Shown piece after piece: positions 7,972-17,258 of a stretch of DNA of 64,000 nucleotides. Position 1 is the first letter of the stretch. The number at the start of each line of letters is the position of its first letter. Origin of the DNA: Tunicatimonas pelagia (GTDB taxonomy: Bacteria; Bacteroidota; Bacteroidia; Cytophagales; Cyclobacteriaceae); NCBI RefSeq assembly GCF_030506325.1, contig NZ_CP120683.1:1364001-1428000 (forward strand), read 5' to 3'. Both the position numbers and the translations under genes were made by a program. The notes under the pieces are model-generated. The model ran no database searches, was not told the origin of the DNA, and saw only the letters and a program-made list of their open reading frames with translations.

Positions 7972-10900
7972 TTAATTTTCTACCCCATTTTGGGTGATTT
8001 TTCCTCTGAGATTCACCTTGGTTCCTTGCTGGCAAGCTGATTTGAGGCCAAGATGTAAGCCAATCTTACGGGCACGCTCCTGCATATTTTTTATTCCCCG
8101 AAATGTTTGTTGCGATGAGTGCAGGTCAAAGCCAACTCCATCGTCTTGCAAAATAGCTTCAAAGGCATCGTCGCACACATTAAACTCCAACTGAACAGTG
8201 TTCGCTTGGGCGTACTTCAGAGCGTTAGTTAGTGCTTCTTTAAATATTAGCACAATTTGGTGGCTCCAGCCAGAGGGGAGGTTGAGTCCTTGCTGCTCTT
8301 CGCACGTCTCGAAGCTCGCCAGAAAAGAGATGCCCGTATTTTCAAAGAGTTCTTCACCAAAATCCTTCAGGTTAAAGTATACTTCCTGCACATTATCGTT
8401 TCTAGGGTCAATTGCCCAGATAAAATCCCGGGTGCCGTAAAACAGGTTTTTAGAGGCCGTATCAATTTTGGTAAGCAAGCTGCCAATACCATTGGTCTGC
8501 ACTCCCAATTTACTCTGAATAATTTGCGAAAGCACCGAAATGCTAGCCAGATTATTCCCCATTTCATCGTGAAAATCTTGGGCTACTTTTTTACGAACCT
8601 TCTCAATTTCTTGGGTTAGCTTCACCTTTTGAGTTACATCCCGACTAGAAGAAATAAAATGAATTACTCGTTGATTTTCGTCAAATATTGGTTTTAGCGA
8701 TGTTTCGTAGTAGTGGTACACTCCGGTGGTTGTCATAAACCGTAGCGTGGTGCTGGCTAGCTCCTGCTTTTCCATTACCTGTCGCCGAAAGGCCTCGTAG
8801 GTGTCCCGATCATCGGGATGTAAGAACTCAAAAGACGTTTTACCGATTAGGTTCTCCGGGTCGTGCCCTGCCACCTCCCGAATGCGGGGCGAAACGTAGG
8901 TGTAGCCCATACTCAGATCCTGAAGGGTAATAATATCCTGCGTATTCTCAGCTAAGAACCGATACTTCTCTTCGCTACCGCGCAACGCAAACTCGGCTTG
9001 CTTACGCTGGTCAATATCCATTAAACTACCGCTAATACCCGCCGGATTTCCCTCAGCGTTTCGCTCAATGCGAGCCGATACTTTGCCCCACACAATGGTA
9101 CCGTCTTTTTTAACTACCCGTAGCTCTTCTTCTATAAATGGCAGGTCGCCAGTCAATAATTTTTGCTGATAGGTTGAATACTTCTCTTGCTCTTCCGGGT
9201 GAATGATTACTAAATAATTCTGCCCTAGACTTTCTTCTACTGAGTAGCCAGTAAACGCTTCCCACCGTTTATTCAGAAAGGTAAAATAGCCGTCAGTATC
9301 AGATTTAAAAATCACCTCCCGAAGGTTATTTACCAGTAAGCGATATTCTCGTTCCTGACGGGCTACCCGCCGCTGGTGTTTTTCTCGAAGTTGCACCTCT
9401 TCGGCTAGCTGCCGGGTCGACTCTTCTAACTGGTAGGTGCGCTGATGCACCCGATCTTCCAAACTATCGTTTAGGTTCTGAATTTCTTGGGTACGTTTAT
9501 TTACCTCGAGCTCCAGTTCTTTTCGCTGTTTGCGCTCGTTTCTAAGATTCCACAGTGAGTAGGTTCGAATTAATAAGCCAATAAGTGTGGCTAACCCTAA
9601 GTAGAACCACCAGGTTTGCCAGAAGGGCGGAGAAACGCTGAAAGCAAATGCAGTCGGTTCACTCCAGACGCCCCGCGCGTTACGGGACCGCACTTGAAAT
9701 GTGTAGTTGCCAGGTGGTACATTGGCGTAGACTGCTTCGGTACGCTTGGTAACGGGCGACCAGGCCTCATCAAAGTTGTCAAGCTTAAATTGGTAACATA
9801 CTTTATCGGCATTCAATAAACTAACTCCTTGGTAAAAGAAAATAATATGGTTCTCCCGATGCGAAAGCGTTAAATCAACCGGTATCTGAAACCAAGATTG
9901 CACACTATCCACGTGCTCGTTCCAGTCTACTGTCTGGTACTGAAGCTGTACTTCGGTTAAGTGAGGGACTAATGGAGTTAATTGTTCTAGTTGTGTCTTT
10001 GGTTGCAGTTTGTACGCACCGTCTACTGTTCCCATCCAAATGCTACCGTCTTCTTCTACAAATGAAGCATTAGCGTTTGACTCCATTCCGGTAAACCCAT
10101 CGTTTTTACCGTAGCTCATCATTTGCTTTACTTCGCCTCGCTGATTCAGCAAAAAGCGATATACCCCTCGTTGGGTTCCCATCACCAAGCTACCGTCGTG
10201 AGCAACTTCCATCGTATAGATTATCTCCGGGGGCACATCGGTTTTCTCGTGCATCTTCAGTAATTCACCCGTTGAAAAGTAGTAGCGAAATAACAAACCA
10301 TTAATTGTAGAGAACCACAAGCTTTGGTGGTCGTCTAGTGCCATGGTTAGCACATATTCACTTTGGGCAGCGTAGTCTTCCAAGAGCAGGGTATATTCCG
10401 TGCCATCCCACAGATACACCCCTTCTTTGGTACCGAATACCATCCGCTGGTCATTCATTTGATCGATAACGGTAATCGCCGAATTACACTGTTGTCCCCG
10501 CTTTCCTTGCACTGAAGCAAACTGCCCATTTTGGTATTTAACTACCCCCTGGGCGGTTCCAAACCAGAGATTGTTATCGCTATCGCGAAAGGAAGAAAGT
10601 ATGCGTCGGTTTGGAAGTTCGTCGGGAGGGATGCTGTAAAACGACTCTCCATCGTAACGGGTAAGTCCGTAGCTTGACCCAAACCAGAGGTTGCCTGCAC
10701 TATCTTCTACACTACAGTAGATAAAGTCATTTAATAAACCTTCCTTAGGGCCGTAGTGATGCACTTTTTCTCCGTCGTAGCGGTCAAGGCCACCTGGAAT
10801 ATAGCTGAACCAGTAGTCGTCTCGCCGATCTTTAATGATTGAGAAGACCGACTTTTCGTATAGGCCGTGTTCAGTACGAAGGTGGGTGAACGTTTCCCCT

Positions 10901-11865
10901 CGGAATTTAAACATGCCTTCGTCGTAAGAACCAAACCAGATATTTCCCTCTCGATCCTGAAAAATATCCCGTACTACCGAACCGTCCAACCCATGACTTT
11001 TCGGGTTAACCTTACCTGTTTTCGGGTTAAAACAAAAAACACCATTAGCTGTGGCAGCCCACATGCGCTCTTCGGTATCCGACATAAGAGAAAAAACCGC
11101 TCCCGGCAAATCGCTTTTAAACACAAACTCACGAAATACTGTGTCTTTAGGCTGGTAAGTAAATAAGCCCTGTTCACCGATCAGCCAAAACTGACCAGAT
11201 TCATCGCGGTACAGCCTATTGAAGTTGGGTTGGCTAGGATGGGTTACCGATAGCATTTCCCACTCAGCCCCGTTAAAGTTAAGCAGATCTCCATCGTAAG
11301 TAGTGGCCCAGTAAGTATCTGGCGAAGTTTGCACCATGCCAGTGATATATTTTTCGGCCATTATGTCCGGAATAGACAATAAATTAACGGTATCCGGACT
11401 CCAGAAAGCCAACTGATTTTGCGGAAGCAATAATAAAAGTCGTCCATTGCTATGCTCAAATACCCGCCGCACCTCTAAGTTTTTTCCCGATTGATTGGTA
11501 ATGGTATACGACGTGAAAGTATCCCCATCGTAAATAGTCAACCCATTATAGGTAGCAATTGCTAGTTGCTTGTTTGATGTTTCTAAGATGTGGGTGACAT
11601 AACTGCTTGAAAGGCCATCTTGCATACCGAAGTTCTGGAAATTCTGCCCATCAAAGCGGCTTAACCCGCCCGAAGTAGCCACCCACAGGTAGCCGAACTG
11701 GTCTTGAGCAAAATGATTGACTGATGTCTGTGGCAGTCCTTCTTCAATAGAGTAGTGGGCAAAACTGTAGTACTGAGCTAGTGAATTACTCGGAAGTGCC
11801 CAACAGAACGCAACCCACAAAAGCAGATACTTTTTGGTAAAAGAAAAGAAATACAGGTTTAACAT
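7972..11865 (-). CDS. Beta-propeller sensor histidine kinase (reg_prop, Y_Y_Y, PAS, HisKA_3)
   Basis: Large membrane sensor kinase of about 1297 residues. Order: N-terminal signal/anchor (LLLWVAFCWALPSNSLAQ), a long periplasmic series of reg_prop blades (repeated W-F/V-G/A-T-x-x-G motifs such as YLWVATSGGLSRF and NIWFGSYDEGMFKF) to about residue 650, a Y_Y_Y domain (about 700-785), one membrane span (WWFYLGLATLIGLLI), a coiled coil, two PAS/PAC domains, HisKA_3 with the phosphoacceptor in VAQDFHDEMGNNLAS, and an HATPase with DDGVGFD. Unlike hybrid HTCS proteins it has no receiver or AraC domain; the separate regulator lies downstream. The ATG at 11865 is preferred over an upstream TTG because the signal begins there. 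Ligand unknown; many relatives sense glycans. Confidence 0.93.
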   Translation of the reverse strand: MLNLYFFSFTKKYLLLWVAFCWALPSNSLAQYYSFAHYSIEEGLPQTSVNHFAQDQFGYLWVATSGGLSRFDGQNFQNFGMQDGLSSSYVTHILETSNKQLAIATYNGLTIYDGDTFTSYTITNQSGKNLEVRRVFEHSNGRLLLLLPQNQLAFWSPDTVNLLSIPDIMAEKYITGMVQTSPDTYWATTYDGDLLNFNGAEWEMLSVTHPSQPNFNRLYRDESGQFWLIGEQGLFTYQPKDTVFREFVFKSDLPGAVFSLMSDTEERMWAATANGVFCFNPKTGKVNPKSHGLDGSVVRDIFQDREGNIWFGSYDEGMFKFRGETFTHLRTEHGLYEKSVFSIIKDRRDDYWFSYIPGGLDRYDGEKVHHYGPKEGLLNDFIYCSVEDSAGNLWFGSSYGLTRYDGESFYSIPPDELPNRRILSSFRDSDNNLWFGTAQGVVKYQNGQFASVQGKRGQQCNSAITVIDQMNDQRMVFGTKEGVYLWDGTEYTLLLEDYAAQSEYVLTMALDDHQSLWFSTINGLLFRYYFSTGELLKMHEKTDVPPEIIYTMEVAHDGSLVMGTQRGVYRFLLNQRGEVKQMMSYGKNDGFTGMESNANASFVEEDGSIWMGTVDGAYKLQPKTQLEQLTPLVPHLTEVQLQYQTVDWNEHVDSVQSWFQIPVDLTLSHRENHIIFFYQGVSLLNADKVCYQFKLDNFDEAWSPVTKRTEAVYANVPPGNYTFQVRSRNARGVWSEPTAFAFSVSPPFWQTWWFYLGLATLIGLLIRTYSLWNLRNERKQRKELELEVNKRTQEIQNLNDSLEDRVHQRTYQLEESTRQLAEEVQLREKHQRRVARQEREYRLLVNNLREVIFKSDTDGYFTFLNKRWEAFTGYSVEESLGQNYLVIIHPEEQEKYSTYQQKLLTGDLPFIEEELRVVKKDGTIVWGKVSARIERNAEGNPAGISGSLMDIDQRKQAEFALRGSEEKYRFLAENTQDIITLQDLSMGYTYVSPRIREVAGHDPENLIGKTSFEFLHPDDRDTYEAFRRQVMEKQELASTTLRFMTTTGVYHYYETSLKPIFDENQRVIHFISSSRDVTQKVKLTQEIEKVRKKVAQDFHDEMGNNLASISVLSQIIQSKLGVQTNGIGSLLTKIDTASKNLFYGTRDFIWAIDPRNDNVQEVYFNLKDFGEELFENTGISFLASFETCEEQQGLNLPSGWSHQIVLIFKEALTNALKYAQANTVQLEFNVCDDAFEAILQDDGVGFDLHSSQQTFRGIKNMQERARKIGLHLGLKSACQQGTKVNLRGKITQNGVEN

Positions 11866-11940
11866 GAAGGTTGTCAATCACTTATAACTTTAAAGATAGC
11901 TATTTCTTGGGAGATTTATGGATTAGTACTCGGCAATTCT

Positions 11941-11959
11941 ATCCCCCCAAAAGGGGGAT
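11941..11959. repeat. C6-A4-G5 palindrome
   Basis: ATCCCCCCAAAAGGGGGAT forms a near-perfect short palindrome upstream of the kinase gene. A similar word, CCCCCAAATTGGGGGG, occurs at 36458. There is no T-run on either side, so it is not called a terminator. Confidence 0.5.
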
Positions 11960-12273
11960 TTCTCATAGAAAAAATTTGAGCCTCTGTGCTTGTCTTTCGT
12001 ACCAGGTTCACGAAATTTAACCCCGGAACCAAACCTACCCCGTTCAATCACGCTGATTCAGAACCGCTTAAACGAGCCTCTTGGTCGCCCCAAGCAGTAT
12101 TGCTACTTATCGCGACATTGCTTTTTAGGGCAGTACTTCGTTACGAAAAGTTTCACACGGTTCGCCACATGATGACCCAGCTACCACTAGGCGTTCCTGC
12201 TGTTTCTGCGTCCCGACGGGGGAATCCACCGTGGACGTGGCACTCGTCTTGCCCCAAAATTCCGGCGTTCAAT

Positions 12274-12315
12274 GCGGACGGCTAGTCGCGGACAGCTAGT
12301 CGCGGACGGCTAGTC
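12274..12315. repeat. Three tandem 14-bp units
   Basis: Three adjacent copies of GCGGACGGCTAGTC; the middle copy has one change (GCGGACAGCTAGTC). The same CGGCTAGTCGC word appears once at 34675-34685 downstream of the initiator tRNA. Units are adjacent with no spacers, so this is not a CRISPR array. Confidence 0.85.
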
Positions 12316-12575
12316 CTGGATACTTTATTATCTCGTCGTTCCTTAGGTACGTTTGATAAGTCTGGCGGTTTTGCTTATGGCACGTCTGTTCAAGGTCGGA
12401 AGATAAGCAATCAAATACTTCTCGGCTGTAGCCAGCCGCATCTTTGAACTGGCGTTTTAATGTAGTCGCTAGTTCATGTATGCACAACTTCAATAGCTTA
12501 TAATCGTTTGGTGTACAGAACCCAACAAGTCTATTAAACTAAGTGGATATAAAGTACTTGTTCTAATTAGTTTCT

Positions 12576-13466
12576 GTGGCTCCAAACTCAACCCGCTCCC
12601 TTTTCAAAAACCCGGCACTTCGCCGCCGCCTCAGTTTTTCACTAAAATTGCTACTCTCTGCTACAGCTTTATTTTTTGTTTTTAGAAAAGTCGATATTCA
12701 GAAAGCTATTCAGCCTATTTTCCAAGTAATTCCTTCTTACTTGATAGTGGCTTTTTTAGTATTCAACCTATCTAAAATTGCTGCTGCTTTTCGATTCAGG
12801 GATTATCTAAAAGCCTTAGAAATACAAATTAACAATCTTTACAGCATTGAGCTATTCTATTTAGGCATGTTTTACAACCTCTTTTTGCCCGGTAGCATTA
12901 GTGGCGATGGCTACAAAGTTTATTTACTGAAGCAACAGTTTAGTGTGAAGGCGAAGCAGCTTATCGGAGTAACTTTACTTGACCGACTAAGCGGATTGGC
13001 GTTGCTATTGATACTGGCAGGTGGCTTCTTGCTATTTAGCTCCTTCAGCAGTGGTCTGCCCTACTTTGATGTTGCCGTAGTTATTTTGATAGTAGCGGTA
13101 TTACCCGTCTTTTATCTTTTTAATAAACTACTTTTCTCTCAGCTTATTTCTGCTTTTGGAGTCACTACCTTTTGGTCGTTTTGGGTACAGGTTGGGCAGG
13201 TACTCACCGCAGCGTTGCTGCTGGCAAGTATTGGAGTAGAAACCTACTATCTGGATTACCTCACGCTGTTTATGGTTTCTTCAGTAGTAGCCGTGTTGCC
13301 TTTTACTATTGGCGGAGTAGGTGCGCGGGAGCTGGTCTTCTTATACGGTTTTCAGTACCTAGAAATTCAGCAGGAAACGGCTATTACTTTTACGCTGCTT
13401 TTCTTTTTAGTTACGGCCTTGTCCTCACTATTAGGTTTATTTGTCTCAATAAAGAAGGATAACTAA
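12576..13466 (+). CDS. Lysylphosphatidylglycerol synthase TM-domain / UPF0104 membrane protein
   Basis: Integral membrane protein of 296 residues with about seven to eight hydrophobic spans (for example LLLSATALFFVFRKV, LIVAFLVFNLSKIAA, LALLLILAGGFLLF, VVILIVAVLPVFYLF). It matches the membrane (flippase-like) region of LPG synthases, the family that includes YbhN, without the cytosolic aminoacyltransferase domain. The family hallmarks FNLFLPGSISGDGYKVYLL-like and PFTIGGVGARELVF are visible (PGSISGDGYK at about residue 107; GGVGARE at about 247). Such proteins are thought to move lipids or lipid-linked sugars. GTG is the only usable start after an in-frame stop at 12564. It is convergent with the following gene, 20 bp apart. 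Confidence 0.8.
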   Translation: MAPNSTRSLFKNPALRRRLSFSLKLLLSATALFFVFRKVDIQKAIQPIFQVIPSYLIVAFLVFNLSKIAAAFRFRDYLKALEIQINNLYSIELFYLGMFYNLFLPGSISGDGYKVYLLKQQFSVKAKQLIGVTLLDRLSGLALLLILAGGFLLFSSFSSGLPYFDVAVVILIVAVLPVFYLFNKLLFSQLISAFGVTTFWSFWVQVGQVLTAALLLASIGVETYYLDYLTLFMVSSVVAVLPFTIGGVGARELVFLYGFQYLEIQQETAITFTLLFFLVTALSSLLGLFVSIKKDN

Positions 13467-13486
13467 AATTTCTGACCTCTGACCTT

Positions 13487-14437
13487 TCACCGACTGAGAT
13501 AGTGAATAATCTTATCTTTATCATTCAATAATCCTTTGTACCGCAAGGTTACCTCCGACATAGAATTCAGTGCTTCGATCAATGCTTGCTTTTCACTCGC
13601 TGCAAAATCTTTCACATCGGTAAAGTAGGTACGAATGGTAAACAATACAGCATTCACTCTGGGAAAGCCCGTTAACGTTTGCCGCTCTATCCGGACAAAC
13701 AGTATGGGATTAGCCGGATCAAATGACCTTCCTCGCCAATCTGTTTCGTTCCAATCAGGCGGAGGTTCAGGATGGTGATTGAGCCGATTGTCGGTGCTTA
13801 ACCCCCAGGCAAACCGCACCCAGGTTTTAGGTTGTAGCAGAGAAGAAAGCATCGGGCGATAGCTTTTCCGCAGCTTATCCATTCCCGCTACGGGTTCATG
13901 AATAGCCGAAAATGGTTTTCCAACTTTCTCGGCAGGTGCCCAGTGGTTGGGAGCACACAGATGAATGGTAGAGACGTAATCACACTGGTCAGACAGTTGC
14001 CATACAGCTAAATCTTCCGGAACTTGGTCAGCTAACGCATCAAGTACTGAGTGGTACTTATTATCACTCAATAACTTCTCCTCAGCACTCCAGCGCAGGG
14101 TGGTGTTTCGCAAATGATTCTGTAGCTGATTTACGTTTTGTGCATATTGATAGATAAAAGAATTTGGGTATTCAGCAGCCAATTGCTGAGCGATGAATTG
14201 ATGAATGACTCGTAGCGTTTGAGCCGACTCACCACTTTGTTGATAGTACTTGGCAATATTCTCTCTGCGGCACGCTTGCTTATTCTGCCCAAACTGAGAA
14301 TAATTTTGGTCAATTTGAAAAATACACCGATCAACCCATCCATTACCGAAATCGGTTTTCAGTGGCTTCAGACCCGGCGAAACTGCGTGCTTGCCGGATA
14401 AAAAAGGGCGGTACTTAGCCGGAGGTGCGAGTGACAT
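13487..14437 (-). CDS. HODM-like haem-dependent oxidative N-demethylase (DUF3445 family)
   Basis: 316 residues matching PF11927, the family of the haem subunit of dimethylamine monooxygenase-type enzymes that oxidatively remove N-methyl groups. The C-terminal segment LFVRIERQTLTGFPRVNAVLFTIRTY is the family signature (about residues 250-275), and DLAVWQLSD plus the ...LCAPNHWAPAEKVGKPFSAIHEPV region (about 155-195) is also typical. No redox partner subunits are nearby. The ATG at 14437 is chosen because a GGAGG Shine-Dalgarno sits nine bases upstream; the longer TTG start at 14458 lacks one. It is the last gene of a minus-strand trio with the pRiA4b-type protein and the PQQ dehydrogenase. Substrate unknown. 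Confidence 0.8.
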   Translation of the reverse strand: MSLAPPAKYRPFLSGKHAVSPGLKPLKTDFGNGWVDRCIFQIDQNYSQFGQNKQACRRENIAKYYQQSGESAQTLRVIHQFIAQQLAAEYPNSFIYQYAQNVNQLQNHLRNTTLRWSAEEKLLSDNKYHSVLDALADQVPEDLAVWQLSDQCDYVSTIHLCAPNHWAPAEKVGKPFSAIHEPVAGMDKLRKSYRPMLSSLLQPKTWVRFAWGLSTDNRLNHHPEPPPDWNETDWRGRSFDPANPILFVRIERQTLTGFPRVNAVLFTIRTYFTDVKDFAASEKQALIEALNSMSEVTLRYKGLLNDKDKIIHYLSR

Positions 14438-14485
14438 AACTTCTTTACCTCCATCCAATTATTGGAAAGTATGCCTTCACCAACC

Positions 14486-15058
14486 TTAGGTGTACTGTTG
14501 GTAATGAATAATTTCCTGCTGGCATTCTTCTAACTCAAAACCGTTAACATCCCACTGCTCGCCTTCTTCCATTCCTAACCACTCTAGCATATCTTCGTGT
14601 TCAGGATTTTTAGAATCGTTCACCGCTGCTACCAACATGTAGTAGCCGTAGATACCGCCGCAGTCTTCGGGCGGGCAAGCTCCTTTACCGCCCAAACAGC
14701 GAGGGGCAACAATTTTCTCATCGTTGATTTTCTCCGCCAGTACGGTATGCGACCAGCCATCGCCAAAATCGTACTCGTAGGCTATTTTTTGTTTCTCCGC
14801 AGTTAATTGCGATTGAATCAGCATTTTTCGGGCATCCTGAGTTTCTACCTCCATGAATCCATCGTCAAACGGAATACCTATGTCTTCACCTCGGCGACCT
14901 AGAGGGCGAAAGGCGTATAAGTGGGCGTTTTCCCAACCCATTACCGCCTGAATGACGGCGTGCAGTTCGTGAAAGCTAAATTTATCGGGTATCAGCACTC
15001 GTCGCCAAATGGGAGGCTTACTGCTGCCATCCAAGGAAATTTTTAGTTGGTAGGCCAT
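14486..15058 (-). CDS. Plasmid pRiA4b ORF-3 family protein
   Basis: 190-residue protein of PF07929. Features seen: the N-terminal YQLKISLDGSSKPPIWRRVLIPDKFSFHELHAVIQAVMGWENAHLYAF block, an EYDFGDGWSHTV block (about residues 92-103), and RCLGGKGACPPEDCGGIYGYYMLV (about 116-139) with three cysteines arranged as in family members. No enzymatic role is established for the family. It lies 46 bp after the PQQ dehydrogenase and about 48 bp before the HODM-like gene on the same strand, so cotranscription is likely, but the context does not define its job. Confidence 0.88.
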   Translation of the reverse strand: MAYQLKISLDGSSKPPIWRRVLIPDKFSFHELHAVIQAVMGWENAHLYAFRPLGRRGEDIGIPFDDGFMEVETQDARKMLIQSQLTAEKQKIAYEYDFGDGWSHTVLAEKINDEKIVAPRCLGGKGACPPEDCGGIYGYYMLVAAVNDSKNPEHEDMLEWLGMEEGEQWDVNGFELEECQQEIIHYQQYT

Positions 15059-15104
15059 GATCGTAGAATAGTAAACAGTTTATAGGTTTTAGAAGCTGTT
15101 TGAA

Positions 15105-17258
15105 TTAGTTTTCAGGTAGTGCAAAAGCCACGTATTGGTCACCCCGCTCATCGGTAATTTTTCCCCCGCCGGCCGCAATTACCACGTACTGCTTACCGTC
15201 CACTTCGTAAGTGCAAGGGGTAGCCATACCCGCTGCCGGCAGTGAATGTCGCCATAGTTCTTCGCCAGTAGCCGAATTAAATGCTCTAAACTGAGAGTCC
15301 TTACTAGCTCCAATAAAGATTAGTCCTCCGGCAGTTACTACTGGACCACCGTAGTTTTCGGTTCCAGTAGGTGCGTTGCCTTCCGCTATCAGCTCAGGAA
15401 ATTCACCCAAAGGTACTTTCCAAAGTATCTCGCCTTTATTCAGGTCAATTGCATTCAGGGTGCCCCAAGGTGGTTTTACGGCAGGGTAGCCATCTGCATC
15501 TATAAAGCGGTTGTAGCCGGTATGGTTGTAGCGTAACTGCCCGGTTTCCTTCTGCGATACGGTTTGAACCACCATCTCGTCGTCACCCTGCTTGTTGAGC
15601 AGAAACGCACTAACTGCATCAATTTGGGTATCGGTAAGAAAAGCAAACGAAGGCATTGCTCCCTTTCCATTCCGCACCATCTCGTGCACCTGACCTTCAT
15701 CCAGTCGCTCGGCTAAATTGACCAATGCAGGGGCGTTACCGTGAAAATTTGACCCTTGCAGTTCAGCTCCGTGGCAACCCATACAATTTCCCTGATACAC
15801 ATTCTGCCCTAACGCAACTAAATTCTGAGGGGCTTCTTGAGATTGCTCCACCATTGTTAAAATCCAGGGCATCTCGTTAGCGTTGACGTACAAAACTCCA
15901 GTATTCGGGTCGTACCCAGCTCCACCCCACTCACCTCCGCCATCGAAGCCAGGAAATATAATCGTGCCTTCGGTGCTGGGCGGCACAAATTGCCCATCGG
16001 AACGAACCGTTTTAAATACCGCTAATAGCGAATCACGAGAACTAGAATTTGGGTTAATATCCTCGGCGGTCATCCGTTGCCGGGAGAACGCCGGAGGTTG
16101 GGTCGGTAGTGGTTGGGTTGGCCAAGCCTGCTCACCAATCAAATCTGATTCCGGGTAGGCTCGCTCCTCAATCGGAAACAGCGATTCTCCGGTTTCCCGA
16201 TTAAATACGTATACGTGACCCGATTTAGTAATCTGAGCTACAGCATCAATTGACTTACCATCGCGCTCAATAGTAACCAGCGTGGGCGGAGCAGGCAAAT
16301 CCCGATCCCAAACATCGTGGTGTACTGTCTGAAAGTGCCAGAGTTTTTCACCGGTTTGGGCATTCAAAGCTACTAGGCTGTTCGCGTAAAGATTCGCTCC
16401 CTTGCGGTTGCCCCCGTAAAAATCGAAGGCGGCTGAACCTAAGGGAACAAACACAATGCCTTGTGCTTCATCCAATGTCATTCCCGTCCAGTTATTCACT
16501 CCTCCAATAAATTTGTAGGCAGTAGAGTCTTCCCAGGTTTCGTAACCCGGCTGACCCGGTTGAGGAATGGTATGAAAAATCCAGGCCTGTTCACCCGTGC
16601 GAATATTAAAGGCTCGGATATGACCGGGCGCAGCCGGAAGCCGTTCGGAGTTAAGGGCTCCCATAATAATTAAATCTCCGTGAATAGTACCCGGAGCGTG
16701 GTAGCGGTACGATAGCCCCTCAATATCTCGACCTAAGCCTTCTCTCAAGTCAATATAACCTTCTTTACCAAAATCGGTGATGGGTTCACCAGTCAGTGCA
16801 TCCAGCGCGTAAAGTTTCTCTTCCGCCGAAAAAATCAGTCGGCGGTCATCACCATCAGCCCAATACGCCAGCCCTCGGGTAAAGCTTACCTGATCGGTTC
16901 CCTGAAAAGGATTAAACTCCCAGATTCGCTGACCAGTAGCCGCCTGTACAGCAAAAATTTTCATGCCGGGTGAGGCCCCGTACAATATAGTATCAACTAC
17001 CAGCGGATTACACTGGATATAATTATTTTCACCAATATCGCCCGAAGCATACGTCCAAGCTACTTCCAGGTTTTGTACATTGTCTCGATTGACCTGCCCT
17101 AAGGATGAATAGTGCGTACGCGCCGGATCGCCTAGATAGCTACTCCAACTTTTGTAATCAGCGACGTTTTCATTACCCGACTCGGTAACCTCAATGGTTT
17201 GGCACGATACAATGATTGAAGAAAACAAGAACCCAAAAGATAAATTACGAAAAACCAT
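15105..17258 (-). CDS. PQQ-dependent dehydrogenase with inserted cytochrome c domain (lipoprotein)
   Basis: Quinoprotein dehydrogenase of about 717 residues, predicted to oxidise an alcohol or sugar in the periplasm and pass electrons to its own haem c. The start at 17258 gives a clean lipoprotein signal with lipobox IVSC and has AGAGGAAA just upstream; the frame extends 10 codons further up without a better start. The beta-propeller carries tryptophan-docking blades such as TGEQAWIFHT and TGEELWRHS. Near residue 500 a cytochrome c domain is inserted: CMGCH haem site and a GAMPSF methionine ligand; the propeller then resumes to the end. Substrate unknown; no pqq biosynthesis genes are in the window. 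Confidence 0.88.
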   Translation of the reverse strand: MVFRNLSFGFLFSSIIVSCQTIEVTESGNENVADYKSWSSYLGDPARTHYSSLGQVNRDNVQNLEVAWTYASGDIGENNYIQCNPLVVDTILYGASPGMKIFAVQAATGQRIWEFNPFQGTDQVSFTRGLAYWADGDDRRLIFSAEEKLYALDALTGEPITDFGKEGYIDLREGLGRDIEGLSYRYHAPGTIHGDLIIMGALNSERLPAAPGHIRAFNIRTGEQAWIFHTIPQPGQPGYETWEDSTAYKFIGGVNNWTGMTLDEAQGIVFVPLGSAAFDFYGGNRKGANLYANSLVALNAQTGEKLWHFQTVHHDVWDRDLPAPPTLVTIERDGKSIDAVAQITKSGHVYVFNRETGESLFPIEERAYPESDLIGEQAWPTQPLPTQPPAFSRQRMTAEDINPNSSSRDSLLAVFKTVRSDGQFVPPSTEGTIIFPGFDGGGEWGGAGYDPNTGVLYVNANEMPWILTMVEQSQEAPQNLVALGQNVYQGNCMGCHGAELQGSNFHGNAPALVNLAERLDEGQVHEMVRNGKGAMPSFAFLTDTQIDAVSAFLLNKQGDDEMVVQTVSQKETGQLRYNHTGYNRFIDADGYPAVKPPWGTLNAIDLNKGEILWKVPLGEFPELIAEGNAPTGTENYGGPVVTAGGLIFIGASKDSQFRAFNSATGEELWRHSLPAAGMATPCTYEVDGKQYVVIAAGGGKITDERGDQYVAFALPEN

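Larger units (their letters stand above)
11866..12575. other. Long gene-free region with atypical, GC-richer core
   Basis: About 700 bp between divergently read genes. The core (about 12000-12315) is richer in GC than its surroundings and holds many short inverted words but no credible gene; the open frames across it have unnatural composition. It ends in a 14-bp tandem repeat (12274-12315). The stretch 12316-12500 is open on the minus strand for about 80 codons without an ATG and could be a coding remnant, but I recognise no family. Confidence 0.5.

Noticed and set aside
8257-8619. Long antisense frames opposite the histidine kinase
   Set aside because: They mirror the codon structure of the true gene and have no start signals or motifs.
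11986-12285. A 99-codon plus-strand open frame across the GC-rich gap
   Set aside because: Composition is unlike its neighbours' proteins (rich in P, R, S and W), there is no recognisable motif, and overlapping frames are equally open; treated as noncoding.
12150-12300. Possible group II intron remnant, suggested by a GAACCGTGTGAAAC-like word on the minus strand
   Set aside because: The catalytic AGC/CGT arrangement and hairpin of domain V could not be built, and no reverse transcriptase or maturase is present.
12274-12315. Possible CRISPR array
   Set aside because: Units are adjacent with no spacers and there are no cas genes in the window.
13467-13486. Possible terminator between two convergent genes
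   Set aside because: The 20 bp contain only a CTGACCTCTGACC word and no stem.
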